Assembly (NCBI GenBank): GCA_014218235.1
Contig: JACBKR010001264.1
Span: 2,046,001 to 2,110,000, forward strand
Length of the DNA stretch: 64,000 nucleotides
Direction of reading: 5' to 3'
From: Colocasia esculenta
Lineage: Eukaryota; Streptophyta; Magnoliopsida; Alismatales; Araceae
Part shown: positions 12,047-23,577 of the stretch, piece by piece
Numbering within the stretch: position 1 is the stretch's first letter
How the letters are laid out: each line of letters begins with the position of its first letter
Position numbers and translations under genes: made by a program
The notes under the pieces: generated by a model
Seen by the model: the letters and a program-made list of their open reading frames with translations, nothing else
Databases searched by the model: none
Told to the model about the DNA's origin: nothing

Positions 12047-15000
12047 TTACTCAAACAAGTATGGATACATCTTTATCATTTCCTCTGCTAGTTCCCAAGT
12101 ATCCTCACCGCCTTGTCTGTTTTCCCAACTGACTTTCACTAAATCAATACTTTTATTCCTGAGCTTTTGGGTTCTGCGGCCTGTAATCTGTACTGGATAT
12201 TCTGGCATTGTCATGTCTGGCTTTAATTCACTTCTCTGGTAACTGATTACTTGGGACAGATCTTCAATGTACTTTCTGAGCATTGAGACATGGAACACAT
12301 TATGAACATCTGCGAAGTCTGCTGGCAGATCTAACCTGTAAGCCGTCTCGCCTAATCTTTCCATTATCTGGAATGGACCTACATATCTGGGGCTCAACTT
12401 GCTTCGCTCGCTGAATCTAAATACACCTTTAGTAGGAGAAACTTTCAAAAATACATAATCCCCCACTTCAAACTGCAATGGCCTGTGTCTGTTATCAGCA
12501 TAACTCTTCTGTCGACTCTGTGCTATCTGAAGTTTTTCTTTAATAAACTTAACTGTTTCTGCACATTGCTTGATAAACTCCAGACCCAGAACTTGCCTCT
12601 CTCCTACCTCATGCTAGTTCAATGGTGTTTGCATGGTCTGTCATATAATGCCTCATAAGGTGCCATTCCGATACTTGCTTGATAACTGTTATTATATGCA
12701 AATTCAACCATACTCAAATGACGTTCCCATATTCCTCCCCAAACCAAATAACAGGCCCTTAACATATCTTCTATTGTCTGAATGGTCCTTTCTGTCTGTC
12801 CATCTGTCTGCGGGTGGTATGTTGAACTATATCTTAACTCCGTACCAATTACCCTTTGCAAGCTTCTCCAAAAACCTAAGGTGAATCTTGGATCTCGATC
12901 TGAAACAATAGTAATTGGAATTCCATGCAATGGTATTATTCTTTCCACATATAACTTGGCTAACCTGTCTACTGACCATGACATATTAACCGGTAACAAT
13001 CTGCAAACTTTAGTCAGTCTATCAACAAAAACCCAAATGCCATTATGACTTGATGAACTGGGCAAACACACTATAAAATCCATAGCTATGTCATCCCATT
13101 TCCACTGCGGTATGGGCAAAGGTTGCAACAAACCTCCTGGTCGTTGATGTTCTACTTTTACTTGCTGACAGACAGCACATCTTGCTATAAATTCTGCAAT
13201 TTCTCTTTTCATGTTTGGCCACCAATAAAAACCCTTCATTCCCTGATACATCTTAGTACTGCCTGGATGAATAGTATATCTTGACCTGTGGGCTTCCTCT
13301 AACACTTTCTGTTTAATTCCTGCATCAGCTGGAACATATACTCGGCCTTTTAATCTGACTACATTATCCTGGCCCAAAGTTACCTCTTCCATTCTTAAAA
13401 TATCAGCCAAATTCTCATCTGCTTTCTAGGCTTCAACTATCTGTCTGTAAAGAGAGGTTCAACTGCGCTATTTGCCAACACTGCTCTCTGCTGACTATTT
13501 GGCACATATAAGGAATTATTTGTTATCTCTTCACATAATTTCCATTCTCTGATCATAAGTTGATTCATAACAGCTTTTCTGCTCAGTGCATCTGCCACAA
13601 TATTTGCTTTACCCGGATGATATCCCAAACTGAAGTCATAGTCTTTCAAATATTCCATCCATCTGCGCTGCCTTAAATTCAAATCTTTCTGTGAAAATAT
13701 ATATTTCAAGCTCTTATGATCTGTGAAAATTTCAAATCTTTCTCCATATAAATAATGACGCCAAATTTTCAAAGCAAAATACTACCGCTGCCAGCTCCAA
13801 ATCATGAGTCGGGTAGTTTTCTTCATGTTTCTTTAATTGCCTGGAAGCATAAGCAACCACTTTTTCATGCTGCATTAATATTGCCCTTAATCCTCTTCTG
13901 GATGCATCTGTATATATCACAAAACCACCACTTCCAGAAGGAATTTCTAATATTGGTGTTGTAGTAAGCCTCTTTTTCAATTTAACAAAGCTGCGCCTGC
14001 ACTCAGAAGACCACACAAAAGAAACTCATTTCCTGGTCAACTTGGTCATTGGGGCCGCTATTTTAGAGAAATCTTGAATGAATCTTCTATAATAACCTGC
14101 AAGACCCAAAAAGCTTCTGATCTCTGACACTGTTTTTGGCTTTGTCCACTTCAACACTGCCTCCACTTTTACTGGATCCACTGTAACTCCTTCACCAGAA
14201 ATCACATGACCCAAAAATTGTATCTCTTTTAGCCAGAATTCACATTTACTGAACTTAGCATACAGTTGATGCTCTCTCAATGCCTGCAATGTAATTCTTA
14301 AATGGGTTGTATGCTCTTCTTCTGATGCTGAATATATCAAGATAACATCGATAAAAACTACTACAAACTGATCCAGATATGGATGAAATATTCTATTCAT
14401 CAAGTTCATAAATGCTGCTGGCGCATTTGTCAATCCAAATGGCATTACTACAAATTCATAATGTCCATACCTGGTCCTGAAAGCTGACTTTTCAATATCT
14501 TCTTCCTTAATTCTCAACTGATGATATCCTGACCTCAAATCAATTTTGGAGAACACTTTTGCTGACTGAAGCTGATCAAACAAATCATCTATTCTTGGGA
14601 GCGGATACTTGTTCTTGATGGTAACCTTATTCAACTGCCGGTAATCTATACACATCCTCAGACTACCATCCTTCTTTCTAACAAATAGCACTGGTGCACC
14701 CCATGGTGAGTGACTTGGCCTGATGAAACCTTTCTCTAATAGCTCCTGCAACTGCTTCTTTAATTCTCTCAATTCCACTGGTGCCATCCTGTACGGTGCC
14801 TTTGAGATCGGCATACTGCCTGGTTCTAATTCAATAGTAAAATCTACCTCTCTGCGTGGCGCTAGCCCCGACAACTCTTCTGGAAATACATCTATAAATT
14901 CTCTAACCATTGGCACAAACTCTACAGATTTATGAGATTCAACTAAACTCACAGAAGCATAGATACGCTACACATCCTGCATTAATTAATCTTCTAGCTC

Positions 15001-15442
15001 TGAGCGCAGAAATGATAAACTTAGAAGAATAGAAGGGCATACCTTGAAATTCAAAAGTTGTTCCATCAGGTCTACAAAACCTGACCCTCTTCTTTCTACA
15101 GTCTACTAGAGCATCATAAGCCTCTAACCAATCCATACCCAGAATCAAATCATATTCCTTTAAAGATAAAGCATATAACTTTACCGGCAATTGATTCCCA
15201 TGAATCACAATTAGAACCTCATCTAAATAACAAGAAGTAAGCATAAAATCATCGGTAGGAATCTCAACCACCAATTCACATTGCCTTTCTTCTATGGGAT
15301 GAGCCAGACTATCCAAGAAATATTCAGAAATAAATGAATGAGAAGCACCCGGATCAATTAATATTCTAGCTAAGAAATCAAAGATCGGTAATATACCTTC
15401 AATGAGGTTTGATGCTTCTGCCTGCGCCTTGGTGATTGCCAT
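12047..15442 (-). pseudogene. Element B pol remnant
   Basis: Six open segments in different frames cover protease (DPGASHSF near 15350, where the family has DSGA or DTGA), RT (about 14900-14030), RNase H (about 14000-13440), integrase with HPGSTKMY, CAVCQQ, SDRDPRF and QTERTIQ (13410-12619), and a chromodomain-like end (WENRQGG, DTWELAEE, YPYLFE). The RT active site reads FIDV instead of FIDD near 14345, a loss of a catalytic aspartate. The frame breaks and the missing residue show real decay. Sequence is clearly diverged from A, so it is a separate family. Confidence 0.9.
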
Positions 15443-16207
15443 TACCCGACCTCGACCTCCTCTCTGAAAAGGGGTTCCTCTGCCTCTCTCTGCTGATGGT
15501 TGATATGTCTGTTGCTGCTACTGAGTCCACCTGCCATAACCATATCCTCGAGACAGACAATCCCTGGCATAATGTCCTGGCTGACCACAAGCATAACATA
15601 TGACCTCTCGAAAAGTTGTGGGTTGACCTGTGGTACTCTGTTGAGACTCCTCTGGAACCGGTGGCCTGTAGCCACGTCCCTTTTGAAAACCACCTTGCTG
15701 GAAACCCTGTTGCCTGCCTCTGCCACGTCCTCCTCCTTGAAAGAATTTCTTGATCTACTTACCCCACTTTGCTATCCCTGACGATGATGCTCCTGAGGGT
15801 GCTTTTCCTTTACTAATGCCCTGCGACTACTGGGGAAGTCGAAAACTGCCTGAACCTCCCACCTGAGACTGACTCTGCCTAGCCTGCAAAGTCCTTTCTA
15901 ACACAGCTGCCCGCTGTGCCGCTTCCTCTATTGTTCTGCACATCAGTGGAGCTACTGCATCTTGCAACTCAGACCTCAATCCCCTAATAAAATACTCCAC
16001 CATTATTGCATGATCGGTCACCACATAAGGGGCATATCTACTCAATGCCATGAATCTCATCTGATACTCCAACACAGATAATCTTCCTTGTTGTAAAGTT
16101 CTAAACTGCTCCCTCTTTGCTTGCTGGATCTGTAGTGGAAAGAACGTATCATTGAAAACTGTTAGAAACTCTGGCCAAGTGATTCTATCTTCTGTCCTTC
16201 CTGCAAA
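15443..16207 (-). pseudogene. Element B gag remnant
   Basis: The capsid part is visible (ITWPEFLTVF, FRTLQQG, YQMRFMALSRYAPY), followed by a knuckle CYACGQPGHYARDC near 15600-15560. The N-terminal third is missing: upstream of AGRTED the sequence turns abruptly into LTR at about 16207. Stops interrupt the linker before the knuckle. Confidence 0.85.
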
Positions 16208-16963
16208 GATCGCGACAGGGGAGGCAGTCGCCTTCACAGGCGAAAAACCCTATCCGGGTCCCCTTCTCCAGAAAACCCTAAAAACCCTACCATACATGGT
16301 TTCTAATCCATTTTTCATGCTCTTTGTGATGTCCTAGCATGTCATCTACGGTTCTTAAAGTAGTAAACGCATCACACGACACACACACAACGATTCCTCG
16401 AAGAAAAAGGGCAGAATCTCCCTACTTTGATGAAGAACACCTAAACTGACGATAGCCCGACGTTTCTCCCGCTCCACACGCAATCCTCGCGGCGAGAACA
16501 CGTCCAACCAAGTCCCACGAGCTCGAATCACCCAAAAACCTACGAGCAACACCTCCCCTGGCCAAGCAGAGCTTGTGAAAGCTCTATTCTGCCAGGGTTT
16601 CTTAAAAACACAGCTCGGTTGGGAACGCGACGTATCGCGACGTCGCGACCTGATCGCGACGCGGCTACCCGTCGCGATCTGCCTGTCGACGTCAGCACGC
16701 TCGTCCAACGCGCGACACGCGGCGCGCATGCAGACAACAAGCCAAAGCAGCGGCAACATGAACGCGACGTCCCCGAGTGTCGCGATGAGGACGCGACGAA
16801 CCCCTCGATCGCGTTCAGGGACAGAAAACAAACCTGCGTTTTGGGCCAACCAGCCGGACCACAACGCCCCGGAAACCTATGAAAACACCTACTACTCACA
16901 AAGTGGGCCACACACTGGCCACCTCAACGAATATAAGACGATCCGAACAGTCGATATGCTACA
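16208..16963 (-). repeat. 5' LTR fragment of element B
   Basis: It matches 11187-11937 and keeps the outer end (ATGCTACA, 16963), while the inner part is deleted. The adjacent target duplication candidate is GTTAC (16964-16968). The left partner is outside the window. Confidence 0.85.
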
Positions 16964-16979
16964 GTTACTTTGTTGATGT

Positions 16980-17550
16980 ATAATACTTTCAAAGTTGCCT
17001 TGTGGATTGGTTTGCTAGTCTTATGCATTACGCAGATTTGTCTGCCCATAACAAAATTTGTCAGCGTAACCTCTCTTCCGATCAAAAGTTATGTGATAAT
17101 GTATATGTGTGTGTGTGGTCGGAAGAGGGCGTTACATTCTTTGTGTCAAGAAGCCTCTAGTTCCCAATTTGGATTGTGTAAACATGTTGTATTGTATGAG
17201 TGTGACTGGTGGGATGTTTATAGAAAGGACGGGGATTCAAGATCAATAAGTATGGTATTTTCAGTCTCAACATCCATCTCAAACTCAACACAAATGAGTC
17301 ATTTGCCCTTCCAAGTAAAGTAAAGTAAGTGTTCTATGTCGATGACAACAAAGCATCAGGGTGGATTATTCATGTTAGAACACAACCTCGAGATTATTAC
17401 AATGTGCAGATTGCACCCACTAAAGGTGATGTAGGAGATCTCGAAGAAGCATGTCAAGAAACCTTAATCGATGTTCCTATTAGATGAGATACATTTGATG
17501 TGGATATTGTCGAAAGAATTAGCATAATAGTTGATGAATACATTGATGCT
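16980..17550 (+). pseudogene. CACTA TnpD/TNP2 C-terminal region remnant
   Basis: VVLYECDWWDVY at about 17188-17225, followed after a gap by FYVDDNKASGWIIHV and PRDYYNVQ (about 17335-17410), matches the domain found downstream of the transposase in plant CACTA TNP2-like proteins. A TGA at about 17487 and the lack of a joining frame mark decay, although an intron between the two pieces is possible. The catalytic transposase part is not in the window. Confidence 0.65.
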
Positions 17551-18734
17551 TAGGTGATTATCACTTTCAACTAAGTTTATTTGTTATCTATTTTGGTTGT
17601 AAGTTTAATATGATATAATATCCTCTGAACAAGTGGCTTTAGGTAGCGGCTCCCATGGCTCATATGGTGGCTTTAGGTCACGAGGATAGCGAACTATCTC
17701 TCTGCATATAGCATATCCCTGAATTCTCCACCCCTTAGAGATCCACAACTGGCTTTACGTCTTCATCAGTAGTAGATATGTACTTTTATTTTAGTCATTT
17801 AATTCATTAATATTGTTCTCATTGTAATATGATATCAATACCTTTATTATATATATTTAAGAAGATCCATCTTCTTTGAAGGCTTGGGGTTGGGGACATG
17901 GTCATCAGGGCCCCACCATAAGCATCACTGGTAGAAGGTTGGAGGCAGGCCAACGATGGAATGTGCGGGTGATCGATGGGATCGGTGTTGAAGTCATAAG
18001 CTGAGTTTGTGAGTTATATGGGTATCATATATATGTTTCAAAGTTGCTGGCAAAAAAATTTCGCCAACCTTCCTACAGAACAGACAACCATAATTTTAAA
18101 AAATTTGAGGTAATGATATAAAAATTTAATGTTGTATGTTCATGCTTTTTTTTACTAATTATCTTACTTCTAATTTGTAGTTGATCTTTCAATGAGACCA
18201 AACATCTGATATTGATAAGGAGATGCTCATACACATGTCCTCCATACATTGTAGCTGGCATGTAGTTTTAAAGAAAAAGGTAAGCTAATATTTTCCATTA
18301 TAATAATCATTTGACATATTATTTTTTTCTTATTTGTGGATAATAAAACTTTATAATATCTAACATTATACAAACAAGTCTTTGGAAGATGCAATTTCTT
18401 CCATTCTAATTAGTGTTGATCTGTCAGATTGGCAAACAATGTGTGAAAAATGAAATACTTCAGATGAACGAATAATAATAAAGCTTTAATACATGTTCAT
18501 TCTTTATGTTTATTTATTCAATATAAATTTGACATTTAAACTATATATTTTTGTAGAGTATTATTGACCATAAAAAGTCAAATTAGTTCCATCAGTCTAT
18601 GCCATATAGGCAAGGTCAGATGAGTCATTATCAATTGATGATGATTTTGTAAATTTTTATTTGATTAGCATTAGCATTTATTTGTTTATTTCTTACTCTC
18701 TTTAACACGTGAATAGTGTCATCTTCATAAGCAT

Positions 18735-19413
18735 GATCCCGATCGTTTGTAGGTTTTCAAGATGAGCAGATGCATGCAACTCTTCGACGGTAGTGAGCAT
18801 TGGTTATATGACGAGAGTAGGGTCGATATATAAGTACATATTTTAATTTCTAAATCTATGTTAATTTATGCGAATAATTTATACCATTAACAATAACTTT
18901 TTTCGATATTTTTATGTAGAAGAGGATTACATAGCTGACGGGAGTATCCTATTTCCCCTGCGGAGGCTTTTATTTTGATCATAGGGAAGGACTAATTTAG
19001 TCGGGTTCGTTGTGAAGGCAGTCAAGAGATGCTTAGCACATGGCATGGGCTACGAGAAGAGTCGAGCTTCTCCATCTATCAACAACAAATACAGACCGTG
19101 GAAGACAAGCTCAGAGCTAGGAGGAGGAGATGGGCAGTTGCGCACACAAATAGAAGAGATGCGCATACAACAGTCTTAGATGGAGGATATGTGCAGACAG
19201 ATCAAGGAGATGCATTGATAGTAGTCCGAGATGGACGAGATGCACAGGCATATGAACATATTCATGACCCAATTTCAGACTTCTCAGGGAGGTGCTCAGC
19301 CACAGGGAATTGTTGCCCGTGATGACAGTGAAGGCAACACTGATGAGGAGGGTGATAATTATGTTGATGATTGGGGAGGGATTAATGGACATTTTCATAT
19401 TTATATGTATTGA
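18735..19413 (+). pseudogene. CACTA TnpA-like coiled-coil protein remnant
   Basis: The region has pieces of a charged, glutamine- and methionine-rich coiled coil (IYQQQIQTVEDKL, QIEEMRIQQSQMEDM, QMDEMHRHMNIFMTQF) ending in an acidic tail DSEGNTDEEGDNYVDDW and a stop at 19413. This resembles the TnpA-type DNA-binding gene that follows TNP2 in CACTA elements. The frames shift near 19130-19230. The preceding 17600-18730 is AT-rich with short exon-like patches (for example GHGHQGPT near 17895) and is probably introns and exons of the same gene. Confidence 0.55.
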
Positions 19414-19539
19414 CAGATATTTTGTTGTAGATTTCTAATATATGGATTTGTTGGTTGCATTTGTTTGTGTATCTTTTGGATGTTATTAAATGATCCAATG
19501 AGCCTAAGTGGTTGCTCATTTTATATGACGCACAGGGTG

Positions 19540-20104
19540 ATGACTCATTTTTAGGTAAGACATATGTCGGTAGCTAGTAGTTGTTGACAACTATTATATA
19601 TGTCAGCAACTAGAAGCTGATGACATATATTTTATTGTCAACGACTGCTTGTAGTTGTTGACATATATATATCAATGGCTTTATAGAATCACTGACAAAT
19701 GAGACTTTTATCAACTGTTAAAGCCACTGATATGTGTTTCATATTTGGACGTGTGATAACCAATGACAAAACATAAGTCAATAGAACTTTTTTCCACAGT
19801 TGTGTCAACGGCTCAGTAGCCACAAACATATGCTTATGTTAATGGTAAGTCGATGAAACTTTTGTCCACAACTGTCTCATCAGCCTTGTATCCGCATACA
19901 TATGCATATGTCAATGATAAGTCAATGGAACTTTTGTCCACAGTTGTGTCAACGGCTCTGTAGCCGCAGACATATGCATATGTCAACATGTTTTCAACTT
20001 TTGTCAGCGGCTCCATAGCGGCAGACAAATGCATATGTCAACGGAGTTTTCAACTTTTGTCGGCGGCTAAGAGCCATTGACATATCCTTCTTTTTCCTTT
20101 AGTG
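19540..20104. repeat. CACTA subterminal repeats and terminus
   Basis: Many copies of a motif close to TATGTCAACGGCT occur in both orientations, for example near 19855, 19905, 19955 and 20030. The spacing is roughly 50-65 bp near the end. Such arrays bind TnpA in En/Spm. Confidence 0.75.
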
Positions 20105-21060
20105 CATCATTGTCCATTCATGGCAAAAAAGGCAACATGAAGAAGAGAAGAGCCCCCTTTTTCTAGCACATAACTTGATTGGAATTTGTGTACGTAAGTT
20201 ATGAAAAAATCACTTGAACAATGAGCATTTGTTTTAAATGACCCTCTACTACATTCACTGATGGGGTGATCTCCTGGTTTGGTGAACGTGGACGAGCTAT
20301 ACGTGCATGTCCTGATCATCCATTGAGAAGGGGTACTACACTATTTGTGGGCATTCAAAATTTTGGTACTGTTTTATCCTTGTTTTAAAAGAAAAGGTGA
20401 TAGAAGAAATGGTGGCATCTAATATATTTATAAGACTTCATTTCTCATGTTTATGAATATTTATAATTCACTATTTATTTCTACTAATAAACAATTTAAT
20501 TAAGTCAGACTACTTTGGTGATTTGGTACCCAAGTGAAATTTTCTGGCTGTGCTTCCCCGGAGGGCTCGGACGCATTGAACCGACGTGCGTGTTTACGTC
20601 TGTTGAATATGGCTCATTTGGCCCAAAACCCAAATGCTAACCGCAAAACCCAATATCTATTTGTCGCATGACAAATGTTTATTACACGAGCACTTTTACA
20701 TTTGAAATATAAGAGTGTGCTTTCATTAGTCCACTTAAGATGGATCAAGATATCATGACACATCATTTTATGAACTTAACTTATATATTTACGAGCCCAA
20801 CTCAAATTTGTATGTGTCCACTTGCAACTGAAATACAAATACACTTTTACACTAAGTTTATTTGTTTCAACGTAAAATTTTATGTTCAAAATTTTTTTTG
20901 AAGAAAATTTCATAGAAAACTTATTTGGTACCACTGAAAAGTTAATCAATAAAATTTTTTTATCTAAAATTATAGATTTTGGCATCCTTGATAAGACTTC
21001 GTAAACTATTTTCTTTTATTTCTCTTTCACGTAAGATTTTCATGTGTGTGATTATAATCT
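20105..21060. other. Non-genic, AT-rich
   Basis: No gene or mobile-element signature was recognised. The only open frames are short and lack any family resemblance. Confidence 0.6.
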
Positions 21061-21064
21061 CTAT

Positions 21065-21355
21065 TCTCATTTTTAGTGTCTGATGTTTGGAACCCGACGA
21101 TTGGCGTTGGGCACATGTCAGTGACCAGCGCTCAGCGATCAGCAACCTGTTACTCGGCGCCTAGTGTTTGGCAGTCGACGCTCGGTCTGTCTAGCGTTCG
21201 ACACTTGACATCTGGAGGCGACGCTCTGCGATCGATGTCTGGCGTCCGACGTCTGACCCCCGATGTCCGACAATCGGTGTCTGACAGTCAGCACTTGACG
21301 TCTAGCATTCAACGCTCGACGCCCAACGTCCAACACCCTACGTTCAATAACTGAG
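21065..21355. repeat. Degenerate array of a GACGTCTG-like motif
   Basis: About 290 bp is made almost entirely of variants of a roughly 10-base unit (CGACGCTCGG, CGACGTCTGA, TGACGTCTAG, CAACGCTCGA). It is an island of CpG in AT-rich flanks. The two open frames across it (92 and 65 residues) are products of the repeat. See findings. Confidence 0.75.
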
Positions 21356-22356
21356 GCCGAACAATCAGCAATCGGATGATTGACACATAAAACATATTTT
21401 TAATTTTTAAAATATTTTACTGAAAAATAAACATAAAAATCTCTTTAGGAAAATATTTATGTGGGTATTAAATAGATAATTATATTTTAATTTTTTTGTA
21501 AAAATTATTTCTTAAAACTTTTTCCCAATGAATATATTTGGCAAGTAACCAAACGAATTCTAAATATTTCTCTTATCACATATATATTGACGTCTGGTGT
21601 TGTACACTTGGGAAATGACTTGCCTGTCATTTCTATTCTTCCATAACAATCCTACTTCATCAATTCTACCTTTCTTGGCATTTGTCTGCAACCTCTGCTT
21701 GAATTGTCATGGCTGCTGTGTTCTTACTTTACTCATTGCACATACATATAAATGCATATAGGATTAATTTAATTGGGCACATTGTAGAGTTTTATGCCTG
21801 TCCTCGTAAGAGGCAATTTGCATAGACTAGCTTTGCCATCCCCGTCAAGAATAACGAAGCAAAGTTTAGCTTTATGTTGCTTCACATTAAAAAAAGAAGG
21901 TTTCTTTAAATTTTTTAGTCTTTATAATCTGTTGTAATTAACTTTTAATCATCATAACTTGACTATTTTGTCAGGAATATAGAGAACTTCACCTTTCTTA
22001 GAATTAGGTCGCTTTTAAGAGCTTGAAGCTTATTGTAAGAAATTACTAGAAAGATTTGTTTCTAAGAAAAATTAAGTTTTTCGAATCTGTAACTAAAGAG
22101 ATAAATAGAGAAATAATTAGAAGTTCCTGCCTATAATAAGAAGATTCTTATTGTAACATAATTTAACGTATACTGTAACCAGAGATAATATTTACTGTAA
22201 TGAGTTATAACTCTGTCAGGAATAAAAATAAATCAAATATCTATTAGAGACTCTTAATTAATTTGTCATAGATAAACTATTAAGATTAAAAATTAATTAT
22301 AAAAATTAAAGAGACTAAAACATACCATAAGAAACCCAAAAGGATAAAGAAGAGGA

Positions 22357-22430
22357 GAATACATCTCCTATGTTTTTTTTTGTGGGGAGGGGGGGGGGTG
22401 GGGGTGGGGAATGAATACATCTCCTATGTT
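22357..22430. repeat. T/G-rich insert between 18-bp direct repeats
   Basis: GAATACATCTCCTATGTT occurs at 22357-22374 and again at 22413-22430. Between them is a run of T, then long G runs separated by single A or T, with strong potential to form a G-quadruplex. Confidence 0.75.
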
Positions 22431-22741
22431 AAGTACCAAACATTGTAAAGTGAATGACATGAATGCCCAAAAAAGAAAAGAAGAAAAGGCCATCGCGATG
22501 GAATACATGATCTAAAAATGTTTATTAGTCGTCTACTGATAAATCTTAATAATAAATTTAAAGAATCAAGAATCAAATCAGATTTTTGCACCTTAAATTT
22601 GGTAATCGAAATCGTTATTTTTGAATTCCCCGAAATCAGGTAAGCATGAATTTTGTCATTTAATATTAAATTAGATCGAAAATAAATTGAAGATATATTT
22701 AAAATTTTAAAATTATATTTACTCTATTTTTAATTTATTAA

Positions 22742-22820
22742 GATACCAAACATAATTTCTATTTGATATCGAGATATAGAGGGATATCTCTGATCTATCT
22801 TTTTATCTGTGTTTGGTATC
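22742..22820. repeat. Small inverted repeat
   Basis: GATACCAAACA (22742-22752) is exactly complementary to TGTTTGGTATC (22810-22820) with 57 bp between. It may be a very short MITE, but I saw no clear target duplication. Confidence 0.5.
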
Positions 22821-23577
22821 ATCAAATGTTGCTCGGGATATCTTTAGAAACAGGGATACTCACGGGGACAGATCATTCCTACTTTTTATGGAAACAATTG
22901 ATCCCTTCGCGTATCCAGCCCCTCCGCGCCCAAGCTCCTTCATGCCCTAAAGCCCTGACGCGACACCATTTCTTCCTCTCTGGCTGCTCGTTGTTGCGCA
23001 TCCTCACTTGCCGTCGCGGTTGTCTTGGTCGCTCTCCACCTTGTCGTCGCCGTCCTGACGAGTCTCCACAGTCGTTCTGCTCGTTCCTGCCGTCCCTTCC
23101 GTCTGTGTCCCAGTCAAGGTTCGCCATACCACTCGGATCGATCGTGCCGCATTCTTCGTGGGAAGGTACAGTACCGTACCGTCCCGCACCGCTGAGATAC
23201 AGTGGGAAAATGGCTTGTTTGATTTTTTTTTTTTTGTTTCGTGACTTGATGAATATTTAAAATGAGCAAACTTCAAAAGAAAATGAGTAAAATATAAAAA
23301 AATGTGACTAAAAACATTTAACAAGTTCTTACCTAATCTTTCTCATCATGCTGAGTATGTATGTCCACAAAACCCTCGTAATAGGGGGTATAACTTCTAT
23401 CTCTGAATAACCTCGCATTATAAGCGCTCTCCAAAAAGGTAAATAGTCAGCATAAGGCATGTAATTTCGTACATACGCTGATATTATATGCACCCTTTCT
23501 CTCTCCCCTTTCTATCTCATATCCTCCAAAATTATCAGTGATATCACGCCTTCTACAGCCTGAAAAGGGATTGATAT

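Larger units (their letters stand above)
10230..16963 (-). mobile_element. Element B: degraded Tekay-type Ty3/gypsy retrotransposon
   Basis: This is a minus-strand gypsy element flanked by direct copies of one LTR family (11187-11937 matches 16208-16963; about 30 differences over 750 bp by hand count, so clearly older than A). The inner order is LTR, gag, zinc knuckle, protease, RT, RNase H, integrase, chromodomain, LTR. The left LTR is interrupted by element A. The right LTR is truncated and fused directly to mid-gag, removing the rest of the LTR, the primer-binding site and the gag start. It therefore cannot move on its own. Confidence 0.88.
16964..20104 (+). mobile_element. CACTA (En/Spm) transposon, 3' portion
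   Basis: The right end is TTTTTCCTTTAGTG at 20104. Read from outside this is CACTAAAGGAAAAA, the signature terminus of the superfamily. It is preceded by about 550 bp of subterminal repeats and by remnants of the two usual genes, a TNP2/TnpD-like C-terminus and a TnpA-like coiled-coil protein. The left half is absent because element B lies there. The 3 bases after the end are CAT, but the partner duplication is not visible. Confidence 0.8.
21360..23577. other. Non-genic, AT-rich, with small structures
   Basis: Apart from the G-rich insert at 22357-22430 and the inverted repeat at 22742-22820, I see only AT-rich sequence and one GC-rich patch at 22905-23200. That patch gives open frames on both strands (165 plus, 106 and 82 minus) with no recognisable domain. 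It looks like a gene leader or captured fragment, unidentified. Confidence 0.5.

Noticed and set aside
22763..23260. 165-residue plus-strand frame as a gene
   Set aside because: Opposite-strand frames are equally open, no domain and no splice or promoter context; left as an unidentified GC-rich patch.
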